64,000 nt of DNA from Pseudomonas kairouanensis (GCF_004682055.1 NZ_QUZU01000001.1:186001-250000), one strand, 5' to 3'; counted from the first letter of the stretch, positions 31,522 through 45,471 are shown. Notes: generated from the letters alone by a model not told the origin. Numbers and translations: made by a program.

Positions 31522-32741
31522 GCCTCGGTCTGAGAAACATCATCAAGCCGTACCCATCGCCGATCATTACCGGGCGCGGCATCGACCTGGACTTCCCGAT
31601 GCTCGCCGGTTGCTTGGCGCTGCTGGGCCTGGGCCTGGTGATGATCACGTCGGCATCCTCCGAAGTGGCCGCCGTGCAGTCGGGCAACACCCTGTACATG
31701 ATGATCCGTCACCTGGTGTACCTGGTGATCGGCCTTGGTGCGTGCGTTGTCACCATGATGATTCCTATCGCCACCTGGCAGCGCCTGGGTTGGCTGATGC
31801 TGATCGGGGCCTTTGGCTTGCTGATCATGGTGATATTGCCCGGCATCGGCCGTGAGGTTAACGGCTCGATGCGTTGGATCGGCTTCGGTGCGTTCAACGT
31901 GCAGCCGTCGGAAATCGCCAAGGTGTTTGTGGTGATCTACCTGGCGGGCTACCTGGTACGTCGCCAGAAGGAAGTACGCGAAAGTTGGATGGGCTTCTTC
32001 AAGCCATTCATTGTGCTGCTGCCCATGGCTGGCCTGTTGCTGATGGAGCCCGACTTCGGTGCCACCGTGGTGATGATGGGCGCTGCGGCGGCGATGCTGT
32101 TCCTTGGCGGCGTAGGGCTGTTCCGCTTCACCTTGATGGTGGTGCTGGCCGTGGCCGCCGTGACCATCCTGGTACAGGCGCAACCCTACCGGATGGCCCG
32201 TCTGATTACCTTCACCGACCCCTGGTCCGACCAGTTCGGCTCCGGCTACCAGTTGACCCAGGCACTCATCGCCTTCGGTCGTGGCGAGTGGCTGGGCGTG
32301 GGCCTGGGCAACAGTGTGCAGAAGCAGTTCTACCTGCCGGAAGCCCACACCGACTTCGTGTTCTCGGTACTCGCCGAAGAGCTCGGCGTGGTGGGTTCGC
32401 TGTGCACCGTCGCGCTGTTCGTGTTCGTGTGTGTGCGCGGCATGTACATCGGATTGTGGGCCGAGAAGGCCAAACAGTATTTCGCCGCCTATGTGGCGTA
32501 CGGCTTGTCGTTCCTGTGGATCGGTCAGTTCCTGATCAACATCGGCGTGAACGTCGGCCTGCTGCCGACCAAGGGCCTGACCTTGCCGTTCCTCAGTTAC
32601 GGCGGCAGTTCGTTGGTGATTTGCTGTGCCTGTCTCGGGTTGTTGTTGCGCATCGAGTGGGAGAGTCGCACCCACTTGGGCAGCGAAGAGATGGAATTCA
32701 GCGAAAGCGATTTTGCCGAGGAGCCGACCCATGGGCGCTAA
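31518..32741 (+). CDS. ftsW: Septal peptidoglycan glycosyltransferase FtsW
   Basis: A 407-residue SEDS-family polytopic membrane protein that polymerises lipid II with FtsI at the septum. About ten membrane helices, the extracellular loop with the SEDS sequence WSDQFGSGYQLTQALIAFGRGEW, and the terminal GLTLPFLSYGGSSLV motif are all present. The ATG at 31518 overlaps the murD stop; the end overlaps the murG start by 11 bases. Confidence 0.95.
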   Translation: MSLGLRNIIKPYPSPIITGRGIDLDFPMLAGCLALLGLGLVMITSASSEVAAVQSGNTLYMMIRHLVYLVIGLGACVVTMMIPIATWQRLGWLMLIGAFGLLIMVILPGIGREVNGSMRWIGFGAFNVQPSEIAKVFVVIYLAGYLVRRQKEVRESWMGFFKPFIVLLPMAGLLLMEPDFGATVVMMGAAAAMLFLGGVGLFRFTLMVVLAVAAVTILVQAQPYRMARLITFTDPWSDQFGSGYQLTQALIAFGRGEWLGVGLGNSVQKQFYLPEAHTDFVFSVLAEELGVVGSLCTVALFVFVCVRGMYIGLWAEKAKQYFAAYVAYGLSFLWIGQFLINIGVNVGLLPTKGLTLPFLSYGGSSLVICCACLGLLLRIEWESRTHLGSEEMEFSESDFAEEPTHGR

Positions 32742-33793
32742 CGTGCTGATCATGGCGGGCGGCACCGGGGGCCACGTGTTCCCTGCCCTGGCGTGTGCGC
32801 GGGAATTCCAGAACCGTGGCTACAGCGTGCACTGGTTGGGGACGCCGCGTGGCATCGAAAATGAATTGGTACCGGGTGCCGGTTTGCCGCTGCACCTGAT
32901 CAACGTCAGTGGTCTGCGGGGCAAGAGCAAGTTGTCGTTGCTCAAGGCGCCATTCGTGTTGCTCAAGGCGGTATGGCAAGCGCGCAAGGTGATTCGCGAA
33001 GTGAAGCCGGTGTGTGTGCTCGGTTTTGGTGGTTACGTGACCGGCCCGGGTGGCGTCGCTGCCAAGCTCGCGGGCGTACCGGTGATCGTGCACGAGCAGA
33101 ACGCCGTGGCCGGTACCGCCAACCGTCTGCTGGTGCCGTTGGCTGCGCGAGTCTGCGAAGCGTTTCCGAAGACCTTCGGAGCCTCGGACAAGCTGCGCAC
33201 CACCGGCAACCCGGTGCGTACCGAATTGTTCATGGACATCGCCCGTGAAGCGTTGGCCGGGCGCAAGCCGCACCTGCTGGTCATGGGCGGCAGCCTGGGC
33301 TCCGAGCCCTTGAATAAATTGCTGCCTGAGGCGCTGGCGCAACTCCCTGTGGAACTGCGGCCGGAAGTCTTCCACCAGGCGGGCAAAAACCACGGTGAAG
33401 TCACCGCCACGCGTTATCGCGAAGCCGGTGTCGAGGCGAATGTACAGCCCTTCATCAAAGACATGGCCCAAGCCTATGGCTGGGCCGACCTGGTGGTCTG
33501 CCGCTCCGGCGCGCTGACCGTCAGTGAACTGGCCGCCGCCGGTCTGCCGTCCATGCTGGTGCCTTTGCCCCACGCCATCGACGATCACCAGACCCGCAAC
33601 GCCGAATATTTGGCCGGGGAGGGCGCTGCCTTCCTGCTGCCGCAAAGAACGACTGGCGCCGCCGATTTGGCCGCACGCCTGACTGAGGTTTTGATGCAAC
33701 CGGAACGACTCAACAACATGGCGAGCACCGCAAGCCGCCTGGCCAAACCTGACGCAACCCGCACCGTGGTCGATATCTGCCTGGAGGTGGCCC

Positions 33794-33801
<8 letters not shown>
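32731..33801 (+). CDS. murG: UDP-N-acetylglucosamine transferase MurG
   Basis: A 356-residue peripheral inner-membrane GT28 glycosyltransferase converting lipid I to lipid II. The N-terminal glycine loop [32 protein letters not shown] and [17 protein letters not shown] are hallmarks. The ATG at 32731 lies inside the end of ftsW; an upstream in-frame start would add unrelated residues. Overlaps murC by 8 bases. Confidence 0.95.
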
Positions 33802-36192
<2,391 letters not shown>

Positions 36193-36196
36193 GTAC

Positions 36197-37066
36197 ATGA
36201 ACGGCGCATCGCTTCGTCATCAGCCCCCACAAGCACCCGGCCGCAAGCCGGTGCCACGGGGTGCCAGTCGAATGGTGGCTAAAGAGCCGATGTCGGCGCG
36301 CCTGCCCAAAGCCAACTTTGGTTTCCTCAAGGCGCTGTTCTGGCCGGTGCTGTTGGTGGTGTTGGGCTTCGGAACCTACGAAGGCGCGCAGCGTCTGTTG
36401 CCGTATGCCGATCGGCCGATCACCAAGATCAGCGTGCAGGGCGACCTGAGCTACATCAGCCAGCAAGCGGTACAGCAGCGCATCGGCCCGTACTTGGCGG
36501 CGAGCTTCTTTACCATCGACCTGGCCGGCATGCGCTCGGAGCTGGAACAGATGCCGTGGATCGCCCACGCCGAAGTCCGTCGCGTATGGCCGGACCAGGT
36601 GACGATCCGCCTGGAAGAACAACTGCCCGTGGCCCGTTGGGGTGACGAAGCGCTGTTGAACAACCAGGGGCAAGCGTTCACCCCGCGTGAGCTGGCCAAC
36701 TACGAGCACCTGCCGCAGTTGTTCGGGCCGCAGCGGGCACAGCAACAAGTGATGCAGCAGTACCAGGCCTTGAGCCAGATGCTGCGGCCCATGGGCTTCT
36801 CCATTGCACGCCTGGAACTGCGTGAACGGGGTAGTTGGTTTTTGACGACCGGGGCCGGCAGTTCCGGCCCGGGCATCCAGTTGTTGCTGGGACGCGACCG
36901 CTTGGTGGAAAAGATGCGCCGCTTCATTGCCATCTATGACAAGACCTTGAAAGAACAGATTACGAACATTGCGAGCGTCGACCTGCGTTACGCCAACGGC
37001 CTTGCCGTCGGCTGGCGTGAACCGGCAGCGCCCACGGCAGCGCAACCCGCTGTCGCGAAGAATTAA
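36197..37066 (+). CDS. ftsQ: Cell division protein FtsQ
   Basis: A 289-residue bitopic divisome protein. A basic cytoplasmic N-terminus of about 45 residues precedes one membrane helix ([19 protein letters not shown]), then a POTRA domain ([22 protein letters not shown]) and the FtsQ beta domain. It joins FtsL and FtsB to control FtsWI. ATG 36197, 4 bases after the ddlB stop, is preferred over an in-frame start inside ddlB. Confidence 0.94.
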   Translation: MNGASLRHQPPQAPGRKPVPRGASRMVAKEPMSARLPKANFGFLKALFWPVLLVVLGFGTYEGAQRLLPYADRPITKISVQGDLSYISQQAVQQRIGPYLAASFFTIDLAGMRSELEQMPWIAHAEVRRVWPDQVTIRLEEQLPVARWGDEALLNNQGQAFTPRELANYEHLPQLFGPQRAQQQVMQQYQALSQMLRPMGFSIARLELRERGSWFLTTGAGSSGPGIQLLLGRDRLVEKMRRFIAIYDKTLKEQITNIASVDLRYANGLAVGWREPAAPTAAQPAVAKN

Positions 37067-37081
37067 GAAGAGGCAGGACCC

Positions 37082-38344
37082 ATGGCAAACGTGCAAAGCG
37101 GCAAAATGATCGTCGGTCTCGATATCGGCACCTCCAAGGTGGTGGCGCTGGTGGGCGAGGTTGGCGAAGACGGCGTGATCGAGATCGTCGGTATTGGCAC
37201 GCATCCGTCCCGGGGCCTGAAGAAGGGCGTGGTGGTGAACATCGAGTCCACCGTGCAATCGATCCAGCGCGCCATTGAAGAAGCGCAGCTGATGGCCGGT
37301 TGCCGGATCCACTCGGCATTCGTTGGCGTCGCGGGCAACCATATCCGCAGCCTGAACTCCCACGGCATCGTGGCGATTCGCGACCGCGAAGTCAGCTCGG
37401 CCGACCTTGAGCGCGTACTCGACGCCGCCCAGGCCGTGGCCATCCCGGCTGACCAGCGCGTGCTGCACACCCTGCCGCAGGACTACGTGATCGACAACCA
37501 GGAGGGCGTACGCGAGCCCCTGGGTATGTCGGGCGTGCGACTGGAAGCCAAGGTCCACGTAGTGACCTGCGCGGTCAACGCGGCACAGAACATCGAAAAA
37601 TGCGTGCGCCGCTGCGGCCTGGAAATCGACGACATCATCCTTGAGCAGTTGGCCTCGGCTTACTCGGTACTGACCGACGACGAAAAAGAACTGGGCGTGT
37701 GCCTGGTGGACATCGGCGGCGGCACCACCGACATCGCGATCTTCACCGAGGGTGCGATCCGTCACACCGCCGTGATCCCGATTGCCGGCGACCAGGTGAC
37801 CAACGACATCGCCATGGCGTTGCGCACACCGACCCAGTACGCCGAAGAAATCAAGATTCGCTATGCCTGCGCCCTGGCCAAGCTGGCCGGTGCCGGCGAG
37901 ACCATCAAGGTGCCAAGCGTGGGCGACCGTCCACCGCGCGAACTGTCGCGTCAGGCCTTGGCCGAAGTGGTCGAGCCGCGCTACGACGAACTGTTCACCC
38001 TGATCCAGGCTGAACTGCGCCGCAGCGGCTACGAAGATCTGATCCCGGCCGGCATCGTGCTGACCGGTGGTACCTCGAAGATGGAAGGCGCGGTCGAACT
38101 GGCCGAAGAGATCTTCCACATGCCGGTGCGCCTGGGCGTGCCCCATGGCGTGAAAGGTTTGGGCGACGTGGTCCGCAACCCGATTTATTCCACTGGCGTG
38201 GGCTTGCTGTTGTACGGCCTGCAAAAGCAGACCGACGGTATTTCCCTGTCGGGCCCGAGCAACCGTGACAGCTACCGCAGCGACGACGAAGCCAAAGCGC
38301 CGTTGTTCGAGCGGTTGCAAGCATGGGTAAAAGGCAATTTTTAA
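37082..38344 (+). CDS. ftsA: Cell division protein FtsA
   Basis: A 420-residue actin-like ATPase tethering FtsZ to the membrane. Phosphate-1 motif IVGLDIGTSKVVALV, phosphate-2 VDIGGGTTDIAIF and VLTGGTSKMEG match the actin fold. The C-terminal LFERLQAWVKGNF is the amphipathic membrane-targeting helix. AGGA precedes the ATG. Confidence 0.96.
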   Translation: MANVQSGKMIVGLDIGTSKVVALVGEVGEDGVIEIVGIGTHPSRGLKKGVVVNIESTVQSIQRAIEEAQLMAGCRIHSAFVGVAGNHIRSLNSHGIVAIRDREVSSADLERVLDAAQAVAIPADQRVLHTLPQDYVIDNQEGVREPLGMSGVRLEAKVHVVTCAVNAAQNIEKCVRRCGLEIDDIILEQLASAYSVLTDDEKELGVCLVDIGGGTTDIAIFTEGAIRHTAVIPIAGDQVTNDIAMALRTPTQYAEEIKIRYACALAKLAGAGETIKVPSVGDRPPRELSRQALAEVVEPRYDELFTLIQAELRRSGYEDLIPAGIVLTGGTSKMEGAVELAEEIFHMPVRLGVPHGVKGLGDVVRNPIYSTGVGLLLYGLQKQTDGISLSGPSNRDSYRSDDEAKAPLFERLQAWVKGNF

Positions 38345-38409
38345 AGATTTACCGCGACACCGTTGTAAGCAGTAGGCGAAAAAACTAGAGAAATGAAAGG
38401 AGAGGGAAC

Positions 38410-39606
38410 ATGTTCGAACTCGTAGACAACATCCCCGCAAGCCCGGTCATCAAAGTGATCGGTGTCGGCGGTGGCGGCGGCAACGCTGTCAACCATATGG
38501 TCAAGAGCAACATTGAAGGCGTTGAATTCATCTGCGCCAACACTGATGCCCAGGCGCTCAAAAGCATCGGCGCGCGGACCATCCTGCAATTGGGCACCGC
38601 CGTGACCAAGGGGCTTGGCGCTGGCGCCAACCCTGAAGTCGGCCGTCAAGCCGCTCTGGAAGACCGCGAGCGTATCGCCGAAGTGCTGCAAGGCACCAAC
38701 ATGGTGTTCATCACCACCGGCATGGGTGGCGGTACCGGTACCGGTGCGGCGCCGATCATTGCCGAAGTGGCCAAGGAAATGGGCATTCTGACGGTTGCAG
38801 TCGTGACCCGTCCGTTCCCGTTCGAAGGTCGCAAGCGCATGCAGATCGCCGACGAAGGCATCCGTCTGCTGTCTGAAAGCGTCGACTCGTTGATCACCAT
38901 TCCCAACGAGAAGCTGCTGACCATCCTGGGCAAGGACGCAAGCCTGCTGTCCGCATTCGCCAAGGCTGACGATGTACTGGCCGGTGCCGTTCGCGGTATC
39001 TCCGACATCATCAAGCGTCCAGGCATGATCAACGTCGACTTCGCCGACGTACGTACCGTGATGAGCGAAATGGGCATGGCGATGATGGGCACTGGCTGCG
39101 CCAGCGGTCCGAACCGTGCGCGTGAAGCCACTGAAGCGGCCATCCGCAACCCGTTGCTCGAAGACGTGAACCTGCAAGGCGCACGCGGCATCCTGGTGAA
39201 CATCACTGCCGGTCCTGACCTGTCCCTGGGTGAGTACTCCGACGTGGGTAGCATCATCGAAGCCTTCGCTTCCGAGCACGCCATGGTCAAAGTCGGTACC
39301 GTTATCGACCCGGACATGCGCGACGAGCTGCACGTAACCGTGGTTGCCACCGGCCTGGGTGCAAAAATCGAGAAGCCTGTGAAGGTCATCGACAACACCC
39401 TGCACACCAGCCAGGCGAGCCAAGCGGCTGCTGCTCCAGCGCCTTCGCGTCAGGAACTGCCGTCGGTGAACTACCGTGACCTGGACCGTCCGACCGTGAT
39501 GCGCAACCAGGCCCAGGCCGGTGCTGCAGCGTCCCGTAGCCCGAATCCGCAAGATGACCTGGACTACCTGGACATCCCGGCATTCCTGCGTCGTCAGGCC
39601 GATTGA
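38410..39606 (+). CDS. ftsZ: Cell division protein FtsZ
   Basis: A 398-residue tubulin-like GTPase forming the Z-ring. The tubulin signature GGGTGTG is at 106-112, the T7 loop at [11 protein letters not shown], and a disordered linker (about 320-380) leads to the conserved C-terminal peptide [12 protein letters not shown] that binds FtsA and ZipA. A strong AAGGAGAGG site sits just before the ATG, fitting high expression. The 65-base gap after ftsA has no clear terminator. Confidence 0.97.
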   Translation: MFELVDNIPASPVIKVIGVGGGGGNAVNHMVKSNIEGVEFICANTDAQALKSIGARTILQLGTAVTKGLGAGANPEVGRQAALEDRERIAEVLQGTNMVFITTGMGGGTGTGAAPIIAEVAKEMGILTVAVVTRPFPFEGRKRMQIADEGIRLLSESVDSLITIPNEKLLTILGKDASLLSAFAKADDVLAGAVRGISDIIKRPGMINVDFADVRTVMSEMGMAMMGTGCASGPNRAREATEAAIRNPLLEDVNLQGARGILVNITAGPDLSLGEYSDVGSIIEAFASEHAMVKVGTVIDPDMRDELHVTVVATGLGAKIEKPVKVIDNTLHTSQASQAAAAPAPSRQELPSVNYRDLDRPTVMRNQAQAGAAASRSPNPQDDLDYLDIPAFLRRQAD

Positions 39607-39660
39607 TGGAATGTATCAGGGCTATGAAGGTGATTGGTGTTCAGCAAAGGTCTGGTCTGC

Positions 39661-39666
39661 TATCAT
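39661..39666 (+). promoter_or_regulatory. Possible -10 box for lpxC
   Basis: TATCAT lies 53 bases upstream of the lpxC ATG, with only weak -35 candidates at workable spacing (GTTCAG at 39639-39644). lpxC is often transcribed from its own promoter after ftsZ, so a promoter in this 112-base gap is reasonable; this site is tentative. Confidence 0.3.
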
Positions 39667-39682
39667 CGCCAGCCTTTGTTGA

Positions 39683-40630
<948 letters not shown>

Positions 40631-40655
40631 GTAACAACTCTCTTTCTTTAGTTTT

Positions 40656-40683
40656 GAAAGGCTGCCTTCGGGTGGCCTTTTTT
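40656..40683 (+). terminator. Rho-independent terminator after lpxC
   Basis: Stem AAGGCTGCC/GGTGGCCTT around a stable TTCG tetraloop, followed by seven T. This is the first terminator seen on the plus strand after the mraZ promoter. Confidence 0.9.
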
Positions 40684-40714
40684 TATGCCTGCTATTTAGC
40701 GGCATTGAGATCTA

Positions 40715-40805
40715 ATGTGGGAGCGGGCTTGCTCGCGAAGGCGGTGGGTCAGTTTGCATATGTGTGACTGACACACCGCCTTCGCGAGCAAGCCCGCTCC
40801 CACAT
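40715..40805. repeat. REP pair (REPIN-like), GGGAGC type
   Basis: GTGGGAGCGGGCTTGCTCGC followed by its inverted copy, with a 40-base core between. Located between two convergent genes (lpxC and the diguanylate cyclase). Confidence 0.9.
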
Positions 40806-40813
40806 TTGGATCT

Positions 40814-42313
40814 TCATCGGCCCTCAATAGCAGCGTCCACGATGCGATTACGCCCCGTATGCTTGGCCTCATACAACGCCTGGTCGGCACTCAACAGCAA
40901 CGCTTCCAGCGACATGCGGCTGCGCTTGTCCCAGGTACTCATGCCAATGCTCACCGTAATCGGCCGCTCATCCCCCTCTACCCGTGGCAGATGTTCGATG
41001 CTGCTGCGGATATGTTCGGCAATCACCAAGGCGCCCTTGGCGTCGGTGTGGGGCAGCACCACGGCAAACTCCTCGCCGCCGTAACGCGCCGCCAGGTCGG
41101 CGGGGCGGCGGATGTTGGTGCCGATCACCTGGGCCACGGTACGCAGGGCCTCATCGCCGCCGTGATGGCCGTGGCGGTCATTGAAGGCCTTGAAGTGGTC
41201 CACATCAATCATCAGCAGCGTCAACGGTTCGGCTGAGCGTTGGGCCCGGTCCCACTCCAGGCGCAGGCGTTCATCGAGGATGCGGCGGTTGGCCAGGCCG
41301 GTGAGGGCGTCGGTGGCTGCCAGTTCTGACAGCACGCGCTCCGTACGATAACGACGCCGCAGCTCTCGGCGCAGCATCCAGGTCAGCCACAACAAACCAA
41401 TGCACAGCACGCCGGTGGCGCCGCTGGTGAGCAGGGCGGCGCGTTTCCAGGGGGCGAATACGTCCTCGGCGGAAAGCGCCACCACCACAATCAGCGGTAG
41501 TTCACCGACGTTGCTGAAGGTATACAAGCGTTCCTGGCCACTGATGGCGGAAACCGCGCGGAAGCTGCCAGCACCTTCACGCAGCATGCGCTTGAAGTTG
41601 GGGCGATCGCTCAGGTCCTTGTCGATCATGTCGCGCTCCAGCAACGGCTGCTGAGCCAGGAGAATCCCTTTGGTGTTGAGCAGGTTGACGCTGCTGCCGT
41701 TGCCGATGGTCAGGCGGTTGAACAATTGATCGAAGTACGCCAGGCGCATGGTAGCCACAGCCACGCCGGCAAATTCGCCATCGGGCCCTGACACCCGCCG
41801 ACTGAATGCAATGCGCCACACCTGATCGCACGCGCAGTGGATCTTGAACGGCCGGCTGATAAACAGCCCGGCCTGGGCGCTGTTCTTATGGGCGAGAAAG
41901 TAGTCGCGGTTGGCGAAGTTGCGGGGCGTTGGCCACAGGGTCGAAGAGTCAGCGATGACCGCGCCGTTGGCGTCCAGCAACAGCACTTCGCCTTTGAAGG
42001 GCGCGGCGGTGGATTGGTCGAACTGCACCAGGTGGCGAATGTCCGGGGATACCTGGGACAAGTCCCTGCGCGTGGTTGCGCCAATCAGCCCTTGCAGCGC
42101 CAGGTCATAGAGTTCGACGTTGCGCAGCACATCGGCGTTGATCAACTGGGTAATGTTGGTGGTCGCGCGCGTGGCCGCCTGCAGGGTGCTGGCGTGCTCG
42201 CGAACCAACAGCGCCGCGACGATCACCATGATCAGCACAACGGTTAGGCCACTGCCCAGAATCAGGAAAAGCTCTGGGCGCGCCGGCAGGGTTCGGACGT
42301 GGGGTTGACTCAT
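40814..42313 (-). CDS. Membrane diguanylate cyclase with periplasmic Cache-type sensor
   Basis: A 499-residue inner-membrane enzyme predicted to make cyclic di-GMP. First membrane helix about 15-37, a long periplasmic dCache-like sensor, second helix about 290-312, then the GGDEF domain. The active site reads GGEEF (412-416), a functional variant, and the product-inhibition I-site RPAD lies exactly five residues upstream, so feedback control is probably intact. No EAL domain. The signal sensed is unknown. It converges on lpxC with a REP pair between. Confidence 0.9.
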   Translation of the reverse strand: MSQPHVRTLPARPELFLILGSGLTVVLIMVIVAALLVREHASTLQAATRATTNITQLINADVLRNVELYDLALQGLIGATTRRDLSQVSPDIRHLVQFDQSTAAPFKGEVLLLDANGAVIADSSTLWPTPRNFANRDYFLAHKNSAQAGLFISRPFKIHCACDQVWRIAFSRRVSGPDGEFAGVAVATMRLAYFDQLFNRLTIGNGSSVNLLNTKGILLAQQPLLERDMIDKDLSDRPNFKRMLREGAGSFRAVSAISGQERLYTFSNVGELPLIVVVALSAEDVFAPWKRAALLTSGATGVLCIGLLWLTWMLRRELRRRYRTERVLSELAATDALTGLANRRILDERLRLEWDRAQRSAEPLTLLMIDVDHFKAFNDRHGHHGGDEALRTVAQVIGTNIRRPADLAARYGGEEFAVVLPHTDAKGALVIAEHIRSSIEHLPRVEGDERPITVSIGMSTWDKRSRMSLEALLLSADQALYEAKHTGRNRIVDAAIEGR

Positions 42314-42398
42314 CGGGCAGACTTCAGCGGTGAGAATGCTGGCAGTTTAGTTCTACCCGATGAAAATTAAACGAAGGGCGGCAAAGAAAGTGCGCGTG

Positions 42399-43721
42399 TT
42401 AGAACACGTTGATCGGATAGTCGACGATTACCCGGTATTCATCCACGTCGTTATCCACAGCTGAATAGCCGTTGCTGCCACGGTTGGTCGCCCATTGCAG
42501 GCGCACGGCCAAATCCTTGGCCTTGCCGCCTTGCACCACGTATTTCAGGTCAATGTCCCGTTCCCAGTGCTTGGCGTCCTTGCCTTCGGCGCTGTACCAC
42601 CTGCTGTAGCCACGGCTTTGCGGGTCGGCCTTGGTCAGGTCGGTCTTGCCGCTGATATAGGACACGGCCGAGGTCAGGCCCGGCAGCCCAAGGCCGGCGA
42701 AGTCATAGGCGTACTTGAGTTTCCACGAGCGCTCGTTGGGGCCGTTGAAGTCCGAGTATTGCTGGGAGTTGTCCAGGTACACGCTGTCGCCCTGGGCGAT
42801 GTAGTCGAACGGTGTGTTGCCGTTGACCCGCTGATAGGCCGCCGTGACGCTGTGATTGCCCACGCCCACGGTGAAATGCAGGCTGTAGGTGTTGTTGTCG
42901 ATATCCCCCAGCAGCGATTGGCCGGTGTCCTGGGTGTGGTAGTAGTGCAGGCCCGGGTTGAGGCTGACCAGGTCATTGAGTGCGTAGGTGTAGTCCAGGT
43001 CGTAGTAATACTGGTTCCACACGTCCTTGAGTTCGGAGGCGTAGAGGTTGCTGGTGAGTCCGGGCATGCCGCTGAACGAGATGCCGGCCCAGTTCATGTG
43101 CTGGGCGTCGGTGTGGCTGGGCAGGGCGCCGTAGCTGGTACCGATACGCTGGTGGCCGCTCTGGTTGTAGAGCTTGGTGAAGCTGGCCTGGCCGCCTTCG
43201 AACATCCAGCCGTCGAAGCTGTGGTTGGTCAGGCTGACGCCGCGAAACGTCTGCGGCAGCATGCGTGTTGCGCCGCCCGCGATCATTGGGTTGCTGAGGA
43301 ACAGATCGCCCGCTTTGAGCTCGGTATCGAACGCGCGCATTTTCAAGGTAGCGCCCGCCGTGGAGAATGAGCCTGGCGCCTTGCCGTTGCCGCTGCCGTA
43401 GGGAAGGATGCTGGACCCGTCGGTGCCGCCACCACCGTCGAGTTTCAAGCCGAGCATGGCGTGGGCGTCCAGGCCGAAGCCTACGGTGCCCTGGGTATAG
43501 CCGGACTCGAAGGTGCCCAGGAAACCCTGGCCCCACTCTTTGCTGTCATCAGTGTGAACATCACGACGGTCGCGGTTCATGTAGTAGTTGCGGGTGTTGA
43601 TATAGAGGTGCGCGCCTTCGATGAAACCATCGGCGGGGGTGGTGTCTGCCGCGTGGGCAAGGGGGGCAATCGTTGCTGCAATCGCGAGGAATAACGGGGT
43701 GAACGTCAGCGAGTTCTTCAC
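42399..43721 (-). CDS. OprD-family outer-membrane porin
   Basis: A 440-residue substrate-selective porin (Occ family) for small carboxylates or basic amino acids. A signal peptide ends at PLAHA (about residue 24). The mature protein begins [26 protein letters not shown], the usual OprD opening, and ends in the barrel-closing strand [13 protein letters not shown] with terminal Phe. The GTG start at 43721 is set by AAGGAG 8 bases before it; an upstream TTG at 43742 lacks such a site. The substrate is not predictable. It is the only gene on its transcript. Confidence 0.9.
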   Translation of the reverse strand: MKNSLTFTPLFLAIAATIAPLAHAADTTPADGFIEGAHLYINTRNYYMNRDRRDVHTDDSKEWGQGFLGTFESGYTQGTVGFGLDAHAMLGLKLDGGGGTDGSSILPYGSGNGKAPGSFSTAGATLKMRAFDTELKAGDLFLSNPMIAGGATRMLPQTFRGVSLTNHSFDGWMFEGGQASFTKLYNQSGHQRIGTSYGALPSHTDAQHMNWAGISFSGMPGLTSNLYASELKDVWNQYYYDLDYTYALNDLVSLNPGLHYYHTQDTGQSLLGDIDNNTYSLHFTVGVGNHSVTAAYQRVNGNTPFDYIAQGDSVYLDNSQQYSDFNGPNERSWKLKYAYDFAGLGLPGLTSAVSYISGKTDLTKADPQSRGYSRWYSAEGKDAKHWERDIDLKYVVQGGKAKDLAVRLQWATNRGSNGYSAVDNDVDEYRVIVDYPINVF

Positions 43722-43789
43722 CGGTAGAGCTCCTTGGGTCAATCATGAACGGCCAGTGTCGTGGGGGTGTGCCTGGCCTTTTTTACGGC

Positions 43790-43822
43790 AAAAAAAAAGC
43801 CGCTGAAGTCAGCGGCTTTAAG
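43790..43822 (-). terminator. Rho-independent terminator
   Basis: AAAGCCGCTGA-CT-TCAGCGGCTTT hairpin with a run of nine T on the minus strand. It ends the candidate small RNA or read-through from the histidine kinase operon, and insulates the oprD-type gene downstream. Confidence 0.85.
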
Positions 43823-43936
43823 ACAGATTCCCAGTGTAGAGCCCTGGAAATAAGTCGAGGGAAATTCGGGTAAGCGGGAGACTGCCTTTGCCGTCGCGCT
43901 CATCGATGCGTCAAATTAACGCAGGCGAGCGGTACG
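43792..43936 (-). ncRNA. Candidate small RNA
   Basis: A promoter and a strong terminator enclose about 140 bases with no coding potential. On the minus strand TTGGGC (43966-43971), 17 bases, TACACT (43943-43948) predicts a start near 43936. The stem AAAGCCGCTGA/TCAGCGGCTTT followed by a run of T ends it at about 43792. A second -10-like CTACACT of the RpoS type lies near 43838. I cannot match it to a named sRNA with confidence. Alternatively the hairpin simply terminates the upstream kinase operon. Confidence 0.45.
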
Positions 43937-43999
43937 ATACAGAGTGTAACAAGATAATGACTGTTGCCCAAATCGCAATAGTAGTGAAGCGCAGACCCC

Positions 44000-44090
44000 A
44001 TGTGGGAGCGGGCTTGCTCGCGAATACGGTCTGTCAGTTACAGATATTTCGACTGACCCACCGCATTCGCGAGCAAGCCCGCTCCCACAT
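44000..44090. repeat. REP pair (REPIN-like), GGGAGC type
   Basis: GTGGGAGCGGGCTTGCTCGC at the left and its inverted copy at the right, about 45 bases apart, immediately downstream of the histidine kinase gene. Confidence 0.9.
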
Positions 44091-44106
44091 TTTTTATCTG
44101 TGGTGT

Positions 44107-45471
44107 TTAGATGGGCAAAGTAATGCCAAAGGTATTGCCACCCGCTTCACTGCGTACAAAAACGTCACCCCCATGCATCAGCGCAATCGCCTTGACGATG
44201 GCCAGCCCCAGGCCGTGATTGGCCCCGCTGTTGCTGCGCGATGCATCCACCCGGTAGAAGCGTTCGAACAACCGGGGCAGGTGCTCGCTGGCAATGGCCT
44301 CGCCGGGATTGGTGACGCCAATGGCAACCTGATGGGCCTGCGCGTCAATGTTCACATGGATGACTCGCCCCGGCTCGGTGTGCTGCACCGCATTGCTCAG
44401 CAGGTTGATCAGCGCGCGGCGCAGGTGGGCTTTTTCGATCTGCACCGTGGCATCGCCGTTGACCTGTACCCGCACCTGGGCGTCTTCGAGGATGAAGTCC
44501 AGGTAGTCGAGGGTGGTGGCCACCTCATCGGCCAGTGAGCTTTCGATCAGCTTGGTGGCCTTGCTGCCCTGGTCGGCGCTGGCCAGGAACAGCATGTCGT
44601 TGATGATCGAGCGCAGGCGCTCCAGTTCTTCGAGGTTCGATTGCAGCACCTCGAAATAATGCTCGGCCGAGCGCCCGCGCGTCAGCGCCACTTGGGTCTG
44701 GCCGATCAGGTTGGTCAGGGGCGAACGCAGTTCGTGGGCCACGTCGGCATTGAACGACTCCAGGCGCGAATAGGCGTGTTCCACGCGGTCGAGGGTGGCG
44801 TTGAAGGAGTTGACGAACTGGCTCAACTCCGGCGGCAACGGCGACAGCTGCAAGCGCCCGGAAAGCTTGGGCGGCGCCAGTTTCTGCGCCTCATCCGACA
44901 GTTTGCCCAGCGGCTTGAGACCAATGCGCGCCACCCAGAAGCCCAGCAGCGAGGCCATGACCACACCCATCAGCGCCAGGCTGATCAGTGCCACCAGCAG
45001 GTGGTGCTGGGTCGCGCGGAAGTTCTCGGTATCGATGGCGATCATAAAGCGCAGCGGCGGGCGTTGCTCCTTGGCCGGAAACTGGCTCACCAGCACCTTG
45101 AGCGGGTATTCACGACCAGGCAGGCGCAGGTCGCGCTTGCCCGTCGGCCCTTGAGCGAAGGCGCGGATCTGCGCATCGGGGTTGCCGTATTCATAGTTCG
45201 GGTCGCTGCTCACCACCCAGAAGCGGATGCGCTTGTCTTCCTCGCCCAGCAGCTTGAGCTTGGCTTGCATCTTGACCCAATGCTCCGGCGTGCCGAAGCG
45301 ATTGACCGAGGATTCCAGCACGCTGTAGCGCGCATCCAGTTCGGCCCCCGGCAACAGGCCCAGGCTACGGTCCACTTGCTGGTACAGCGCGCCGCCGATC
45401 AACAGGAAGATCAGCAGCGCCACCAGGGTGAACATACTGCTCAGGCGCAGGGCGATGGAATTAGCCGACAC
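44107..45471 (-). CDS. Heavy-metal-type sensor histidine kinase (CusS/CopS-like)
   Basis: A 454-residue membrane kinase. Membrane helices at about 10-29 and 158-182 enclose a periplasmic sensor of about 125 residues. HAMP follows, then the phospho-acceptor motif NADVAHELRSPLTNL with His246, and a HATPase domain with N, G1 and G2 boxes (LLSNAVQHTEPG, GLGLAIVKAIALMHGG). The GTG start at 45471 overlaps the response regulator end by 11 bases and has GGAG 8 bases upstream. It presumably phosphorylates the regulator encoded just before it. The signal may be a metal or an efflux substrate. Confidence 0.88.
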   Translation of the reverse strand: MSANSIALRLSSMFTLVALLIFLLIGGALYQQVDRSLGLLPGAELDARYSVLESSVNRFGTPEHWVKMQAKLKLLGEEDKRIRFWVVSSDPNYEYGNPDAQIRAFAQGPTGKRDLRLPGREYPLKVLVSQFPAKEQRPPLRFMIAIDTENFRATQHHLLVALISLALMGVVMASLLGFWVARIGLKPLGKLSDEAQKLAPPKLSGRLQLSPLPPELSQFVNSFNATLDRVEHAYSRLESFNADVAHELRSPLTNLIGQTQVALTRGRSAEHYFEVLQSNLEELERLRSIINDMLFLASADQGSKATKLIESSLADEVATTLDYLDFILEDAQVRVQVNGDATVQIEKAHLRRALINLLSNAVQHTEPGRVIHVNIDAQAHQVAIGVTNPGEAIASEHLPRLFERFYRVDASRSNSGANHGLGLAIVKAIALMHGGDVFVRSEAGGNTFGITLPI

